Of a DNA stretch of 64,000 nt, positions 1 to 13,100 are shown piece after piece. Origin of the DNA: Setophaga petechia (Eukaryota > Chordata > Aves > Passeriformes > Parulidae). Made by a program: the position numbers and the translations under genes. Numbering within the stretch: the first letter of the stretch is position 1; every line of letters starts with the position of its first letter. The stretch is from the NCBI GenBank assembly GCA_024362935.1, contig JANCRA010000012.1:6138001-6202000 (forward strand), in the 5' to 3' direction. Under the pieces are notes generated by a model, which had not been told where the DNA came from, searched no databases, and was given only the letters and a program-made list of their open reading frames with translations.

Positions 1-2020
1 GTTCTTGTCAGTGTGTGTGCCAATGCAGATTGAATAAGGAGGGATCTTTGGAACCATCTTGTCTTTCAGACTCTGAGCTTCTCTTGCACTCTGGGCTGTC
101 TGCTGGCTGTCACTGCAACCTGATTTACTCAGAACACTAGTGAGACACGCTGAAAGAACTCAGTTTCCATGCGCAAGGCATATTTTAGAGGCATTATTTT
201 CAAACCTCCACAGCTTAGCTAAATCAAAACCAATTTTTCCTGGAACACTCAAGTGCACTGCTCTGAATAAGGAATAAGTATCTGCCAATTTCTAATTTTT
301 AGGTTCAGCTGATTCATCAGTACAGTTTTTCAGCAAGTAGTCATAAGGCAATTTATAACAGAAGTCAATTTCAGTGTACTCATATTCCAGAAAACTAAAT
401 GGTATTAATCCAAACACTGCACAAAAATAAACAAACTGCTGGTTTAGGCTAGGTTTGAAAAACTTTAATCTACAAGGCAAAAATTTTAGGAAAGTACTAA
501 TAGAGGGGGGAAAAGGATTTTAGAAAGCAGTATTTAGAAACCTACTGTAAGAATAAATTCTATAACAAACATTAATTAGTCTGAAAACCAGTTATTTCAG
601 TCAAACTATTTTTTGGCACTCCAAAATGTATTGAAGTGTTGATAATCACAAAATTTGAAGTGGTTTTCTGACTAAAGAGCTTACAAAGGATTCATTGTAG
701 TAATTCTAAAATACAAAACAATTGTTTGAGCATCTCAATTCATAAACCCAAACTTGTTCATCATAAACATTACTCCATGTTGGTACATCAGTGATATGTT
801 TGTCTGCCTGAGAGTATAAATGATAATTACGACTGATGACAAAGTGGAAAAAAAAATCTGATTTCTTGACAAAAACTCCTGCCCATAGGAATAGTAAAGT
901 AGACAAAAATTGTCTTTTGATTTGCTCCTGGATATGTCCTGGCTCAATTTCTTTTCCTCTAGAAAATCAGGATAGAAAACAAAGTAAATGTTCATGGGTT
1001 GGTCTTGGCTAGCTGCCAGACCCAACCCAGAAAATCTCTTAACCTTCTCAAATAGGATGAGATAGAAAATAAGATGGCAAAGCTAATGGGTTGACACAGG
1101 GACGTCACTTACCAGTTCTCATCAGACATTTGACTTGGCTAAAATTAATTTTCTCTATTGACAAATAAAATAAATTTGGGTAGTAAGAATCAAAGCAAAA
1201 TATATATTTTATGTTTAGAAATGGGAAAGTTATTTTCTGAAAAATAACACATGACATCACATTCTATTTGTTCTTTTGAATGAAAATCTTAGCTGCACAT
1301 TTGATAGCATCAGTAATCTCCCAGCTTGAAAAGTAAGTCTTTTTGCTTCACAGGGTTCTGCAGATGCTTGCATCTTAGAAGCAAGCAACCCCCTTTAGAA
1401 GTTGTCTTTGAAAAGAGACATTCATTGGTCACCTTGTAAAACTTCTGAAAGTTTAAGGAAGGCACCCTTTCTTAAGAATATTTTTACCAGGGAAATTGGA
1501 AGCAGTTTGTCAGCATGTGTGAGTGTATTTTATGGAGAACTATAGCCATCCTATAAATCCCTGAGATAAGGAGAAAAGGAAGCAGATCTGTCTCCAACAC
1601 AGGAAACACAAACTGCCATCTCATTTTTCTTGAGCTGGCAGTGAAGTAGAAACAACCTCACAGGATGACAATTGAATTACATTGCATGCAAATGACTCAT
1701 AGGTGTCAGGAAGACCTGAGAATGTTTCAAGGAATCAAAGGATGTGCATATACAGGATGGACCTTTCTCTCTTGCTATGCATGTCGTCACTGGCCTCATG
1801 CATGTTCTTTCTGGGAATAAAAATTTCTTCCTTCTGGCTGCTGTAAAAACAATGGTGGAACTCTGCTTTCCCCTGAGATTCAGAAAATGGTAATGAACCC
1901 TTTCTGCTTGCTCTGAGGGATTCATATTTGAAACAAGAGACGAGAGAGTTTGAAAGCTCAGTGCTATTGGTCTCTGGCCTGGTACCAATGAAGGTCGTCT
2001 TTCTGTGACTGGATCAACTA
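1..2020. other. Unclassified AT-rich non-coding DNA
   Basis: No exon-like frame, repeat family or RNA gene is recognised here. The open frames are under about 105 codons, several start at non-ATG codons, and none resembles a known protein. Composition is AT-rich with few CpGs, as expected for avian intergenic or intronic sequence. Confidence 0.6.
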
Positions 2021-2021
2021 T

Positions 2022-2262
2022 CTTGGCATGGATTTTTGCCTTTCTGCCAGCTGGGAGTCACATTTCACTGTGCCTTGCACTTCATCTACACACTAGCAGA
2101 AGCCAGATTTCCCTGCAGGCTGCTTAACCACCTTGGCATGGCTTTTTTCCAAATGCTGGCTGGGAGCTGGTTCCTCTGTGGCCTTCTCAATTCTCTTGGC
2201 ATGAGACAATTGCTCAAACACCAACTGAGAGCTCAGTTCCTGCAGCCTGCTGTTTCCATCTG
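2022..2262. repeat. Degenerate tandem repeat, about 4 units of ~54-63 bp
   Basis: The 9-mer CTTGGCATG recurs at 2022, 2132 and 2195, and a weaker relative (CTTGCACTT) lies near 2075. Each copy is followed about 20-25 bases later by a GCTGGGAG- or ACTGAGAG-like word and then by a TTCCTSTG-like word. This suggests an old minisatellite of four diverged units. An open plus frame over the array (2036-2266) reflects this periodicity, with the residues LLNHLGMAFF and LLNSLGM as repeated elements. I do not think the frame is a gene, because it has no recognised domain. Unit boundaries are approximate. Confidence 0.5.
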
Positions 2263-4540
2263 CTGATTCTGAGTGGCAACAAAAAGAGAGGGACTATCCT
2301 TCAAACCACCTCAGGTTTTTTTCTTTGGAATTGTCTGAGGGGAAATAAAACCAGTCCTCAGAGAAAAAGAAACATTAGGTTAAACATTCTGTGAAACCTC
2401 TGCTCCAAAAAGAAATTGGAAGTGCAGCCTCTGTGTGTCTCAGTGAGTTCCACCTGGGCAATCAAGCTACATCTGGCTGTAATTAATCTGCAAAAAAAAA
2501 TGATGGGCTGCCCTGTGGGATGCATCCACTTAGAAAATCTACAGTGATTCCTGTGTGATATGCCTCTTACTTACAGTTGTGTTCTAGGCTCTTGATCTTC
2601 AATCCTGATCTCCGAATCTCCTTCCTTTAATGCTTTTTGCATTTGCTGGTTGGTTTGCCTGACCTTATGATTGCCTACTGTTTTCCTTAATCTTCAGTTA
2701 AATAACATTCTTTGATTCTTGACTATGTTGCAGATTTATTTTTCCAGACTAATAGAAAAATAGTTCCTATTTTGGTTCACTATAAATAGGTCTGTTGGGT
2801 TTTTTATTCAGCCTTAATTGCTGAGTACAAATGTCCCTGTCTTAAGATACATTTCCATGAAAGGATATTGTCTGGCTACCTAGAAATCTGGACATCTCTT
2901 CCTGAAAAATAATGTTTAGTTTAGATTCTGTGTGAACATCTATCTGTATGGAGATGGAGAATATTTATCTCCTACAAACTGAAACAAGGCTGAGAGAATT
3001 CACTGTTTCTGCAGCTTAATGCATCAATCTATCTGCAGTTTTGCTAAAACCAAATGATGAAGAGTCCTGAATCAGACATGAGAAATCGTGACACTTCTTA
3101 AAACTTATGACTACTACACATTTATAAAAGCTGCATATCTCAAATGTCCTTGGCATTTGAGAGGTGGGGACGTGGTGGGGGAGGAAGAAAGGCAAAGGGA
3201 ATGCTTATTACTGAGCAATATTTAGCAGAGAAGATAGCTTTACAACTTCCTTACTGGAGATCTTAGTAGGCAGATTGAAACATTACTACCACTCATATAC
3301 ACCACATAATATTACCACATAAATGTGTTCAAATTTTTATTAACTTCTGTAATATATTTTGATTTTGAGTAAGCACTTTGAAAATGTCTGAAGAGTAAAA
3401 GGAAGACACTAGAAAATTCTAAAAAGATTATTTTCCCTTGATCAACTTGTTAAGTCACATAGTCTTTGCCCATTTCTTGGCTTGTATGATAGGAATACAC
3501 TGGTCTGCCTATTACACATTTTATAATTAAATCATAACTTTTTGTTAGTAACTTTGAATGCATAAGAACTATCTGTGAGTAGATAGTCACTTCTAAACGT
3601 ACTTACAATGTCTAGGCCCACAAGCCCAAGGTGAGTTCCTGACTTCATTTGAAGTCTTTTAATTTTCTTACAATGACCAGCCTACTTAAGTACAAGGGCA
3701 GTGGCCACTGTAGTTTCCTTCTGCACGCAGCTGGAAACCCTGATAAAGCTGAAATAATTTGAAAACAAAAGTCTTCTTCAAAAGAAACTGAGACTCCAAA
3801 ATAGAAGAGAAAACAAAACCAAAATCCAATTAGAATAAAAGTCCTTTCCCAGGCTGTATTATTTTTACTGAACACCTCTTTCAGGGCTATTTGAACAAAA
3901 TACATAATTTTATTTTGCTCTTGCAGTAATGTTTTCTTACCAGTTCCCTACATGTCAGCCTCTACAGAGTGCAGGCTACAGAGACAGGCCAAAACAGCTT
4001 GCTTTTGTGTCAATGGGCTCCTTCAAGACATATTTTCACAGGTTTTCCAAAATGCTAAATTATATCATGATTCTGATGAATTCTGAAGTCATTCTATTTT
4101 GAAGCATAAAGATTTGTGTAAATGCATTCAATATGCACTGCAAAAACTGGCAAAACTAGTACTTTGAGGGAAAAATAGAACATATTATTCTAAAGTCACA
4201 TTTTTAAAACCTTAAAGGGTTCTAACTTCTAGGATAGTTATATTCTGAAATATATATTCATAATTTAAGTAAATGATACAGTGTATACTGAAAAGAAAAG
4301 AGTACACTGAAAATGCAATAGAAGTAGCATGGTTTGGCTGTCATTAGTTATCATTAATTTTGAAGGTGTTTGACTGTCATGCTAGCACCAGTATGCTTTG
4401 CCATGCATAAATAAGAGAACATCTGTAATTTTTTTTTTTTAAAATTCACAACAAAACAGAAACAAAGGAGAAAAACAGCAGGTATTTTTTGTTAACACAC
4501 AGAGACTTCCTCCATATGTTTTGAAAGAGCATTTTTCTGA
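2263..4540. other. Unclassified AT-rich non-coding DNA
   Basis: I see no gene or recognisable interspersed repeat. A T12 run at 4429-4440 precedes the GC-richer patch that follows. Short frames here are low-complexity or chance frames. Confidence 0.6.
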
Positions 4541-4830
4541 GTTGTGAACTCCTGGAGATCATGGCCACCGAGAAGGAGCTGGCTGGACCCTCTCCCCACG
4601 CAGAGGGCATAACCTGTGGTACCTGGAGGCGCCCAGGCAGAGGAACAGGAGATAAGAACAGGAACCCTGCCAAAACTTGCTAAGTCTTGGATATCTCCAA
4701 AGACAAATACACCCAGCTGCCTGCAAAGGCTGCACTAGAGACAAGTGAACAATTACTGAAACAACCCTTGAAGTCACAGCCACTGCCAGGTTACCTGTGG
4801 CAGGCAGCCCTCCTCCACTTTATTCTAGAG
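4541..4830. other. GC-richer patch of unknown origin
   Basis: About 290 bases stand out from AT-rich surroundings and contain several CpGs in a CpG-poor window. The patch holds a short plus-strand ATG frame (see the separate entry). The segment could be an old retrotransposed fragment, part of a transposable element I do not recognise, or a regulatory element. Nothing in the sequence decides among these. Confidence 0.35.
4561..4683 (+). other. Short ATG frame, 40 codons, coding status doubtful
   Basis: An ATG at 4561 sits in a strong Kozak-like context (ATC before it, GCC after it) and opens a 40-residue frame that begins MATEKELAG, turns basic in the middle (WRRPGRG) and ends with a TAA stop. 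It lies inside the GC-richer patch. No domain, signal peptide or membrane segment is visible. No upstream promoter or splice sites are apparent. It may be chance, or the start of a degraded retrocopy. I do not recognise the product and do not call it a gene. Confidence 0.15.
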
Positions 4831-6537
4831 TGTTTTTTTACTTCTCAGTGATAATAACACCAGGATTAGTCCCTCAATATTTTAACTAGATAAAACTAAT
4901 TTCTTTCATTCTCTTATGTCTTGTTAAAATATTAACTTTTGGGGATTTAGGGAACTTCTCATAGATCATTTCCATAATACCTAGTGCTGGCATAGACCAC
5001 ATTGAAACTGATTTCTCTTTATGCTGCTATAAATCAAATAGAAAATGCAATTTAATATTAAATTTTTAATGTTTTTTAAACACTCATGAGCCAATCATTT
5101 AAGATTAGCCAGCAACACTTAAACAATCATTCCTTCTTCTTTAATTTATTACATTTTTCAATACAACAATACCTAAAAAGAAAGGAAGCACTATATTTAT
5201 AGGTATACAAAAAGAGGGATAATAGGGACCATTGAAATGTCTCATTCCAGCATCAGTGTTTTACAAAGTATTATAAGTTATTATTGCTTATATTGCAAAT
5301 AAATACTAAATTACTGAAATATTAAAAATAGTGTTTATAAAAGAACATGGATCACATGTGGGTTTTATTTCCTTTGGTTTTTTTTCAAGCCTTTCTACAA
5401 AACCATGAGAAGAACTACATATATACTATAGGAAAACAAATATATAATTATTTTGTAGGGAATCATCTCTCCCCTTTAATATGTCTACTGCTTTTTAGTC
5501 ACCCAATCTTATGTTTATAGTGTTTTAATTGAGACCAATGAATCTCTATTTTACTCGGCAGTAGAAGCAAAAAGTAATTGGAATTATAAAAAAAAAACCC
5601 AAACCTTGAGTATTAATAGAAAAGCCCCCCACCCATGGAATAGCTGGGCCAAAGCAATTTTTTGTGTGAGTAAAATGTTTAAAATCCCATTAGGCCTCAA
5701 GCTCTTAACTGAAATTTAAGTTTCACAAAGACCTTTCCGTGTTCTCAGGAGGGGGTGATTTCCAAATATATATATAGCTAGTGTCAGATTAAGTTCCTAA
5801 TGACTGAATTTTTCAGAAAGTCTGCTAGGAATATCTTCAATGACATTCAGCAAATGCTTGTTAAGGAGATCCTTCAGTTTCAGATCTAGCTATAAACTTT
5901 TAAAACATGATCCTCAGTGCCCTAAGGGGATTTGTTGTGAGGTCAGAGTCTTAGCCAAAGTTATTTGAATACTTTCAAATTATATGCATTAAGTAGTAAC
6001 TTGAAAACCTGACTACTTAAAGTAAGTGCCATCAATTTTTATCTTAAATAATGGCCTATGATGTTCATGTAGTTATTTTGCAACCAGTATTACATTAAAA
6101 TCCTGAAGTGTTCTTCACAAAGTCACATTTTATTCTTACGTGAGGCTCCTACTGTGAACAGAACTGGTTGTTCACACTCTATTTCCACAGTCATTGTAAT
6201 AAACTAATTTCACTGTCACAACAGTCCAACATATCCAGAGACACGCCCCCTGGAATACAATTTTCCAATCATAAGGGGAAAGATCTGATTTTTTTAAAAT
6301 TTTAGTTAAATCTAGATTAAGTTTCGATCTAGTCCCTCCCAAGTTAGGAATAGTATTTTCAAATTGATTAACAAATTCTTGAAAGTTGTCTACCTCTCTG
6401 CTAATTTATTTATTACATTTGCATGTATATTTTTATACTGAGATGTGCATATTTCAGTATACTTTCACTGAGATGGCCAGTTTACTAAGGATGATCACAG
6501 AAGATATTTTAGTGATGTACAGAGTTGACTAAGTAAT
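4831..6537. other. Unclassified AT-rich non-coding DNA
   Basis: Very AT-rich sequence with many short A and T runs. No exon-like frame and no recognised repeat up to the CR1 fragment. Confidence 0.6.
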
Positions 6538-6874
6538 TAAAGAGGGCCTACAAGAAAGATGGAGAGGAACTTTTGACATGGGCAGGTAGTGATAGGATAG
6601 GGGATAATGGCTATAAACTGAAAGACAGTAGGTTTAGATTTTATATATTGAGTAGAAATTAATTATGGTGAGGGTGGGAAACACTGAAACAAATTGCCCA
6701 GAAAAGTTGTGCATGGTCCATCCCTGGAAGTGTTCAAGGCCAAGCAGGATGGGGCTTTGAACAACCTCTTCTAGTGAGAGGTGTCTCTGTCCATGGCAGG
6801 AGGGTGAGAACCAGAAGATTTGGAGGGTGCTTTCCTACCCAAACCATTCTGTAATTCTTTTCTATGACTCTGTG
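6538..6874 (+). mobile_element. CR1 LINE 3' end fragment
   Basis: The sequence follows the terminal part of avian CR1 elements. It starts with a stretch matching the end of ORF2 (GAGGGCCTACAAGAAAGATGG-like) and then gives TAATGGCTATAAACTGAAAG. Next comes the conserved 3' UTR with CATCCCTGGAAGTGTTCAAG and GGATGGGGCTTTGA. It finishes in a decayed octamer tail (CATTCTGTAATTC, TTCTATGACTC). It is severely 5'-truncated (about 340 bases), which is usual for CR1, and it encodes nothing intact. The antisense frame at 6734-6940 crosses it and is not a gene. Confidence 0.9.
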
Positions 6875-9650
6875 TTTAATCATACTTAACCAGTTGAGAA
6901 ACAAAAGAATAAAGCTACTTATTTTGTTTTTTATATGCAATGAAGCCTACCAAAAGAAATAGCATTTCTATTCATGAGGTTCTTTTGTACTTCTGATTTA
7001 ATTTTCTGACTTTCAATTTATGGTTGCTCTCAGATTATTATGCTGTTCCCTCTCAAAAGACTTGACTAACTGATCTTACTCTATTTCAGTCCCATAAGTT
7101 GACTCAATACTGTGCTTGTTTTATTCAGTCATCCATGTCAAGTTCTTGGTTAAGAAAGTTCTTCTTAGCCTCAATTTCTGTTTTTCCATGCCCATTAAAA
7201 TTTGGGTTTATTTTATGCAGGTTCATATACCATAGCAAACAGACAGCCAAGCTCCACTCCCAGGTCTGGAATGGTCTCCTCGCTCCTCCATGCCTGGAGA
7301 CTCACAGAAGCTGCTGATGAACATATTAAAGAATTTTTTTTCCTTTGGAGCTCCTTGATCAAGGTTCCATCCTGTACATCAGGGTTAAGCATAAAGGCAA
7401 AATATTTCTTTTAGCAAACCTTACTAAAATAAAAATAAAAAACCACTTGCGCTTCTGCATTATAAAGATAGGCATTCTAAATAATACAGCAGAAAGATAT
7501 CTAAATAATACAGTAGAGAGATATCTAATTCTTGTAATGATGTGTTGCATCAACTTTTAAACTCGAATCCACTGAAAATATTTTGAACTCTGAAATGCAT
7601 GTTTGTCTTAATTCTGTCTTTTGAACAACTCTCAAGAAAATGTACAGAAGATATATCATGGCACAGAGACCTTGAATTTCAACAGAAGTAAAGAGCACTT
7701 TTAACATAGTTGATGGTGATGCCTATGAACTAAAAAAAGGAGTTATGTAACTGACAGAAAATTTAGGAAACGAGAACAAGGAAAGCACTGTGAATGTTCT
7801 TTAGGAAAATTAAACAAGTGTCATATCCTTTCATTTAGTAAATTTTTATTCTATTAAATATAATTATTTTCCCTTCAAGTTTTGATGAAGATGAGGTTGC
7901 TAGGAAACTTCTGATTTCAGGTGTGCCTGTGTAAATATGGAGTAACTCATTAACACTGAAAACTTCTGGACTGAAATGAAAAAAAAATATGGAGTAATTT
8001 TAATGTTTGTTCATGAGTAAAAATAAGGAAATGTTGTTACAAAAGAGACAAAACTCATCTGTCATCTCCTAGTCTCAAGTCAATATCTGTAATAAGTTAT
8101 GATAAATTAGATTTATGCCAACCTTGCAAATCCCTGATTCCTCCCCAGCAGACCTGCATTCAGGTTTGCTTCGGCACCATGAATCCATGATTATGGCTCT
8201 TACTGATCGAATTAATCTGACATTAATATTAAGAAATAAGTGATTATTCTCTGTGTCGTAGGCTCTAAAGGGATGATAGAGCCTTTAAAAGCAGTGCCTG
8301 AGTACATTTACTTTAATGGATCAAAGGACATTTACTGCTTGTGTAAATGCTATTGTGACTCTAGTACTCACTACCTGTATCTATGCAGCATTTTGGTATG
8401 AACTTGCTAGGTGATGATAATGAGATTACACCTTCCACATGTTGATGCAAGTGGTCATATGTGTGGCCAATATACTTTCACACGCACCCAAGGATCTATA
8501 AAAAAAAAATCATCTATCAAAAAAAATCATGTATTAAAATCCCTGCCAAACAATGTTGCCTATTGCTGCAGTAGGGACTTAAAATTAGGTCTGTTAGCAG
8601 AATTCATTCATCTTTATCCATCACAAGAAATAAATAGAAGATAAATAGAATAGGTTTTTTATTATAACCTTGACAGTGATGGAAATATAGTCTATCGTAA
8701 TAGCAAAGCTGCTTCTGTCTTCCTCTCAGGAGATGGCCTAGATTATCATTTTTGTCTAGGCCAGTCTCCCCTTAGTTGAGAAAACCAGCATTGAGGGATC
8801 ATTATAGCCTGTTGCCCTCAGCTGGTGCTAAGAGAAATGCACACAAAAAATCGGGTTCAACAGGGGACCTGCTTTAGAGCTTGCAAGGCTGTGTAACTCC
8901 CCCCAACCACTGGTTCACTTTTGTTTGCTTAATTTTAGCAAGAGCAAAGAGATTCTAACACAGAATATAAATAACTGAAACTTCTTATTTTTATGTATTT
9001 TTTTAGGATTTTATTGACTAGTAAACAGAGTATTATAAAACTTAAGATCCAAATTTTTTTATACGGTCATAGTGTGGCAAGAGATACGGAACTAGAATTC
9101 CAAGTTGTACGTGTGAAAGTCAATTTTTTCAGTAGTTGTAATTTTGGTATAGGTGATGGTGAAGGTTGTGCCTTTATAAACACCCAGCATTCTGAAAATA
9201 TGAACCCTGTCACTGGTCCAAGAATTAGACAACAAGTTATTGGCATAATGCAAATGTCTGATTTGAGAAAATGGATGTGACTTGGAGATTGACCAGCTCC
9301 TAGCCACCTTCACAAATAAGTATTTGACTAATTGTTACAGGAATTCTAGACATGGGGTTTTGGACAGTTCTCAAGATTCCCCCAGACAGCTCCTGCTATG
9401 ACTAATCTAATTTATGTGTTGATTAACACCCTGCATAGGAGCCCCCAGAGATTCACAGGTAGCTGCTGCTGCAAAGATTGTAGGTAGATAATTGTAAATA
9501 GAAACCATACCCAAAGATGAAGAAATTGTCATTTCTAAGTTGTAAAGATGCTTGAGAGATGTTTTTTCTGCAGTTAAAACATCTGATCACACATGCTGGG
9601 GCAGTTGCATAGTAGAACAGCTGGCTTATAAAAATGGAGTAGAACAGTGG
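6875..9650. other. Unclassified AT-rich non-coding DNA
   Basis: No gene or recognised interspersed repeat. It contains the small tandem duplication at 7476-7529 and a 7-bp-stem hairpin at 8261-8283 (GGCTCTA paired with TAGAGCC). Confidence 0.6.
7476..7529. repeat. Tandem duplication of a 24-bp unit
   Basis: Two adjacent 24-bp units at 7476-7499 and 7500-7523 both begin TCTAAATAATACAG and differ at two positions. A third partial copy (TCTAATT) follows. The high identity suggests recent slippage or duplication in AT-rich DNA. It creates the repeated NNTAERYL/NNTVERYL residues of a chance plus frame. Confidence 0.85.
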
Positions 9651-10165
9651 TTGGGAGAGTCTCAATCAGTCCAGCTGAATATGTCACAAGAACCCTTGCA
9701 ATGGAGGCTCTCCTGACTGTCCCAGCAGCAACTGACCATCCAGTTTGGGAAATCAGAGACTCCCTGCCAACACCAGAGTAATAATTCTTTTGGGGGAAGC
9801 ACTCTGTTCTTTGTGCAAGGGTAGATAGGGGTCTGTGTTTTCTTCAGAAGGGTTCCCCAAACAGGTGGCCACACACTGCTCAGCAGCCCTGTCAGCAGGG
9901 AAATGACCATCTGACTCTCTACACCCTCCTGAGTGATGAATGTTGTATCATGAACAATGCTCACCTCCCAAAAGTGTAAAACTTTTGCCACCTACATCTT
10001 ACAAAACTTCCCAGGCCTAAACTGCAGACAGTGGAGCAACTTTGCCTGTGGACAGGACATGAATTACCTTTGCATAGGTAATGATCTGCATGCCTTGCTG
10101 CCATTAGTCACAGAGTTCTCCATCCAGAAATTCAGGCCACTAAGGGTGCTCAATCAAATATAATG
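9651..10165. other. Unique, mixed-composition segment
   Basis: This segment is less AT-rich than its flanks and carries a 109-codon minus frame (9662-9991) and a 68-codon plus frame (9957-10163). Neither resembles a known family, and they overlap in opposite senses. I see no polyadenylation signal or clear splice pair that would make either an exon. It could be part of an unrecognised non-coding transcript or an old repeat. Confidence 0.3.
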
Positions 10166-13100
10166 TTTTATATGTGAGAATGGCATTTTCTAATGCCTGA
10201 AGGGAAGAGATTTATTTACCTTTTTTTTTTTTAAGGAAAAATGGAATTGAATCTCAATTACTATTATGTGACAACCAATGGTGCTTTCAATTAGCTATGG
10301 ACTGTTGCATAGCCAGGTACAGCCTGAACAGCAGTATCCCAAGTGCCTTTGAATCACCGTGTCATGCTGTAGCCTGCACAGGGGGTTGTGCAGGGCTGCC
10401 ATGATGCCATCCTAACTGCAGATCACTTTCACTTTACCTAACATTATCCCATCTTCTGTGATTGGATGATGAAACATTGACTAGAAAATACCTTTATACT
10501 CATGTTTCTGCCCACAGTTAGAAATACTGCTTCGTTTTGCTATTCCATGTATTATTTCCATCCTTTGAGCACTCACTAAAGAAAATTGAAGACCCCACTG
10601 CAAGAGCACGTGGCCTCCCAAGGTCTAGGGTCAGGCATGCCTAACAGGATAACTCTTACAGCAAGGAAGTTGTCCTTTTACTCAAACAAACAACAAAACA
10701 ACAAAAAAAACCCCACTCTGTGGCAGATTGCCCAGAATATATCTTTCATAAGGCCTATCTCTAGGAGAGATATACCTTGTGTTACCAGTACTGTCATTCT
10801 GACATGTCCTCTAGGCACTCCTCTAAAGGTGGCTCTAATGATGCACCAAGGAGCTGGGAATCCTTAAGGAGTCTGAATATTTCAAATGTATTTATCCAAA
10901 CGGAGACAAAATTGACACTGCTTGCATAAGCAAAGTCATCATGCTCATGTTTATGTGTCACTTGGGTCTAAAGTCACATTACCCACAGCAATGTGCCCCT
11001 GGCCCTTTGTGTCTCATAGGTGATATGGAACTGTCCACTTTTCTGTCAGACAGGCTTTAGTCTGAAGGGAAAACGTCTTTTCCACAGCAGGCTTGTCTAA
11101 GATTGGCTTCTTTCTAACAAAAGTCTTTGGAGAGCTTAAAAAAACTATGTTATCTCCCAGAAATTATCAGATTCAGGTGGGGTTAATAGCACAGAGCAGG
11201 CACACTAATTTAAACCCAGGGGAGACTCACAGTTCCAAAGTAAATGGCTATATTGGCAAATCTGTGTATGAAGGCATCATCTAATCCCTCACTAAAGACC
11301 TATATCAGTCTCCTTCCCTGCCCCACACCAGATGGTACCAGCAGTGCTCTTGAGATCTCTGCCCAGAAAAAAAAGGAGCTGGTCTGCCTTCACTGTGTGA
11401 AAAACAGCATGCCTGCAGTGGTTCTATATTTTCTCTCCATATTCTGCTTTATATGATGAGTACCTCAAGCATAACAAATTAGTAATGAATTTAATTCTCC
11501 TGAAAGTGGATTGGACATTTCAGTATTGGCTTATTGGCTATTCCAGCTGTGCCATCATGCTCTTCCTGATTGAATTTAAATGTAAACTGAAGGGACTGCT
11601 GAAATCATGAGAAGCTGCTTATGGAAGTCTAGACTGTCTGGTGTAGCTGCTACATGTTACCTTAGCAATCAGTCCCTGTGACAAACAGTTCTGCATCTGC
11701 TGGGTTGCAAATAGACTGCTACACTGATCTGTGTGATAGCTATTGCCATCTCTGCCACCATTTCCCCCCAAATAGGGTTAATGCTGGAGGCACACAAGAG
11801 AATTGCTTCTGAAACTTTCATCTCACTGCAAAGTGTTAAGCTCTACTGATCATCCTCTTGATTGCCAGAGCCTGCTCTACTGCACCAAGGAGCATTTCAA
11901 TGCAACCATGAGACACATCCCTTGTCACCAGGGAATTCCCAATTAACCTGCTTCAGCAACACTTACAAAAAAGCTATAGGCAGTCGATGGATTTTATCCT
12001 AATTAGAGGTGTCTTGACTGTTCCTGCAATTAGTGTTATACCTGCTGAACATGAACTGGGGCTTGAACTGAACCAATAAATTTACATCTGTAAAGTGCAT
12101 ATCAGCTATTGGTGGGAGGGAGGAACCTTTCAGAACACATCTTACTGGTTTGGACCAAGTGATTCTGTATGAAACAAGAATACAGGCTAGAGGGTGATCT
12201 GTCTGTCACATTCCTAAGGTCTGCTTTTCTATCTACTAACATACAATCAACTCTTCAGCAGGAAGGGCGCAGAAACAGAGGGAATTCAAGCAGGCCTCTC
12301 AGAAGGAGTGAGAGCTTTTATAAATGAAGTTCATTTCAGATACAGAAAATGCCACAGATCTGAAGTAGGATTTTTTTTCTGATTGTTTTTAATTGACATT
12401 CAAAGGCACATATATGTTCAGTTCTGACACATTTTTCTTCTTTTTATAAATTATTCCTTTCTTCCCCTCCACCCCTGCAACACCAAGTACTATAATTTTC
12501 TTTTTTTTGTGCAATATTTTACAAGGAAAAGATGAAAAAAAAAAAGCTGTTTTTCCAAAAATGCTCAGCTGAAGATCTCCAAGATCATAGTCTGTTTAAA
12601 TGTACCCTTGATATGGGAAACATTATCCCAGGACAAAAAGGCACCATTCAATATTTGAAGGCTGTCATCTCTACAGATAAGAGGAGGAGGAGGCAGTTAA
12701 GCAATAAAACTTTCACATATCCAGTAAGCAAGAGGAGAGAAGCAGCAATGAGAATCAGAGTTTCCACAGTTTCTTGAAGCTACAGTAAATGTCTATGAGC
12801 AAGTAGGCAGATGCAGTGATGTTAATAAATGCTGCAAACAATATCTTTGGTGAATACAGGGCTCTTTATCCTGATGATAACCAGGTTGCTAGGTTGCCAC
12901 ATTCTCTTCTTAATTACCTTCTCATGTTGTATAAAAGCAACACTTTTTTTTCAACCTTCACTACTTATAATCCTGTTGGTTTAAAGACATCAGCAGTCAT
13001 TTAAACCAATCTCTATTTTTTTCCCTGTATAAAATAATCATGGAATGACTCAGAACAAATACAGCTCTTTTAAGAATAAGAACATTTTATATTTTAAAGG

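Noticed and set aside
9662..9991. 109-codon minus frame
   Set aside because: No similarity to a known family recognised. It overlaps a plus frame at one end and has no polyadenylation signal or splice pair.
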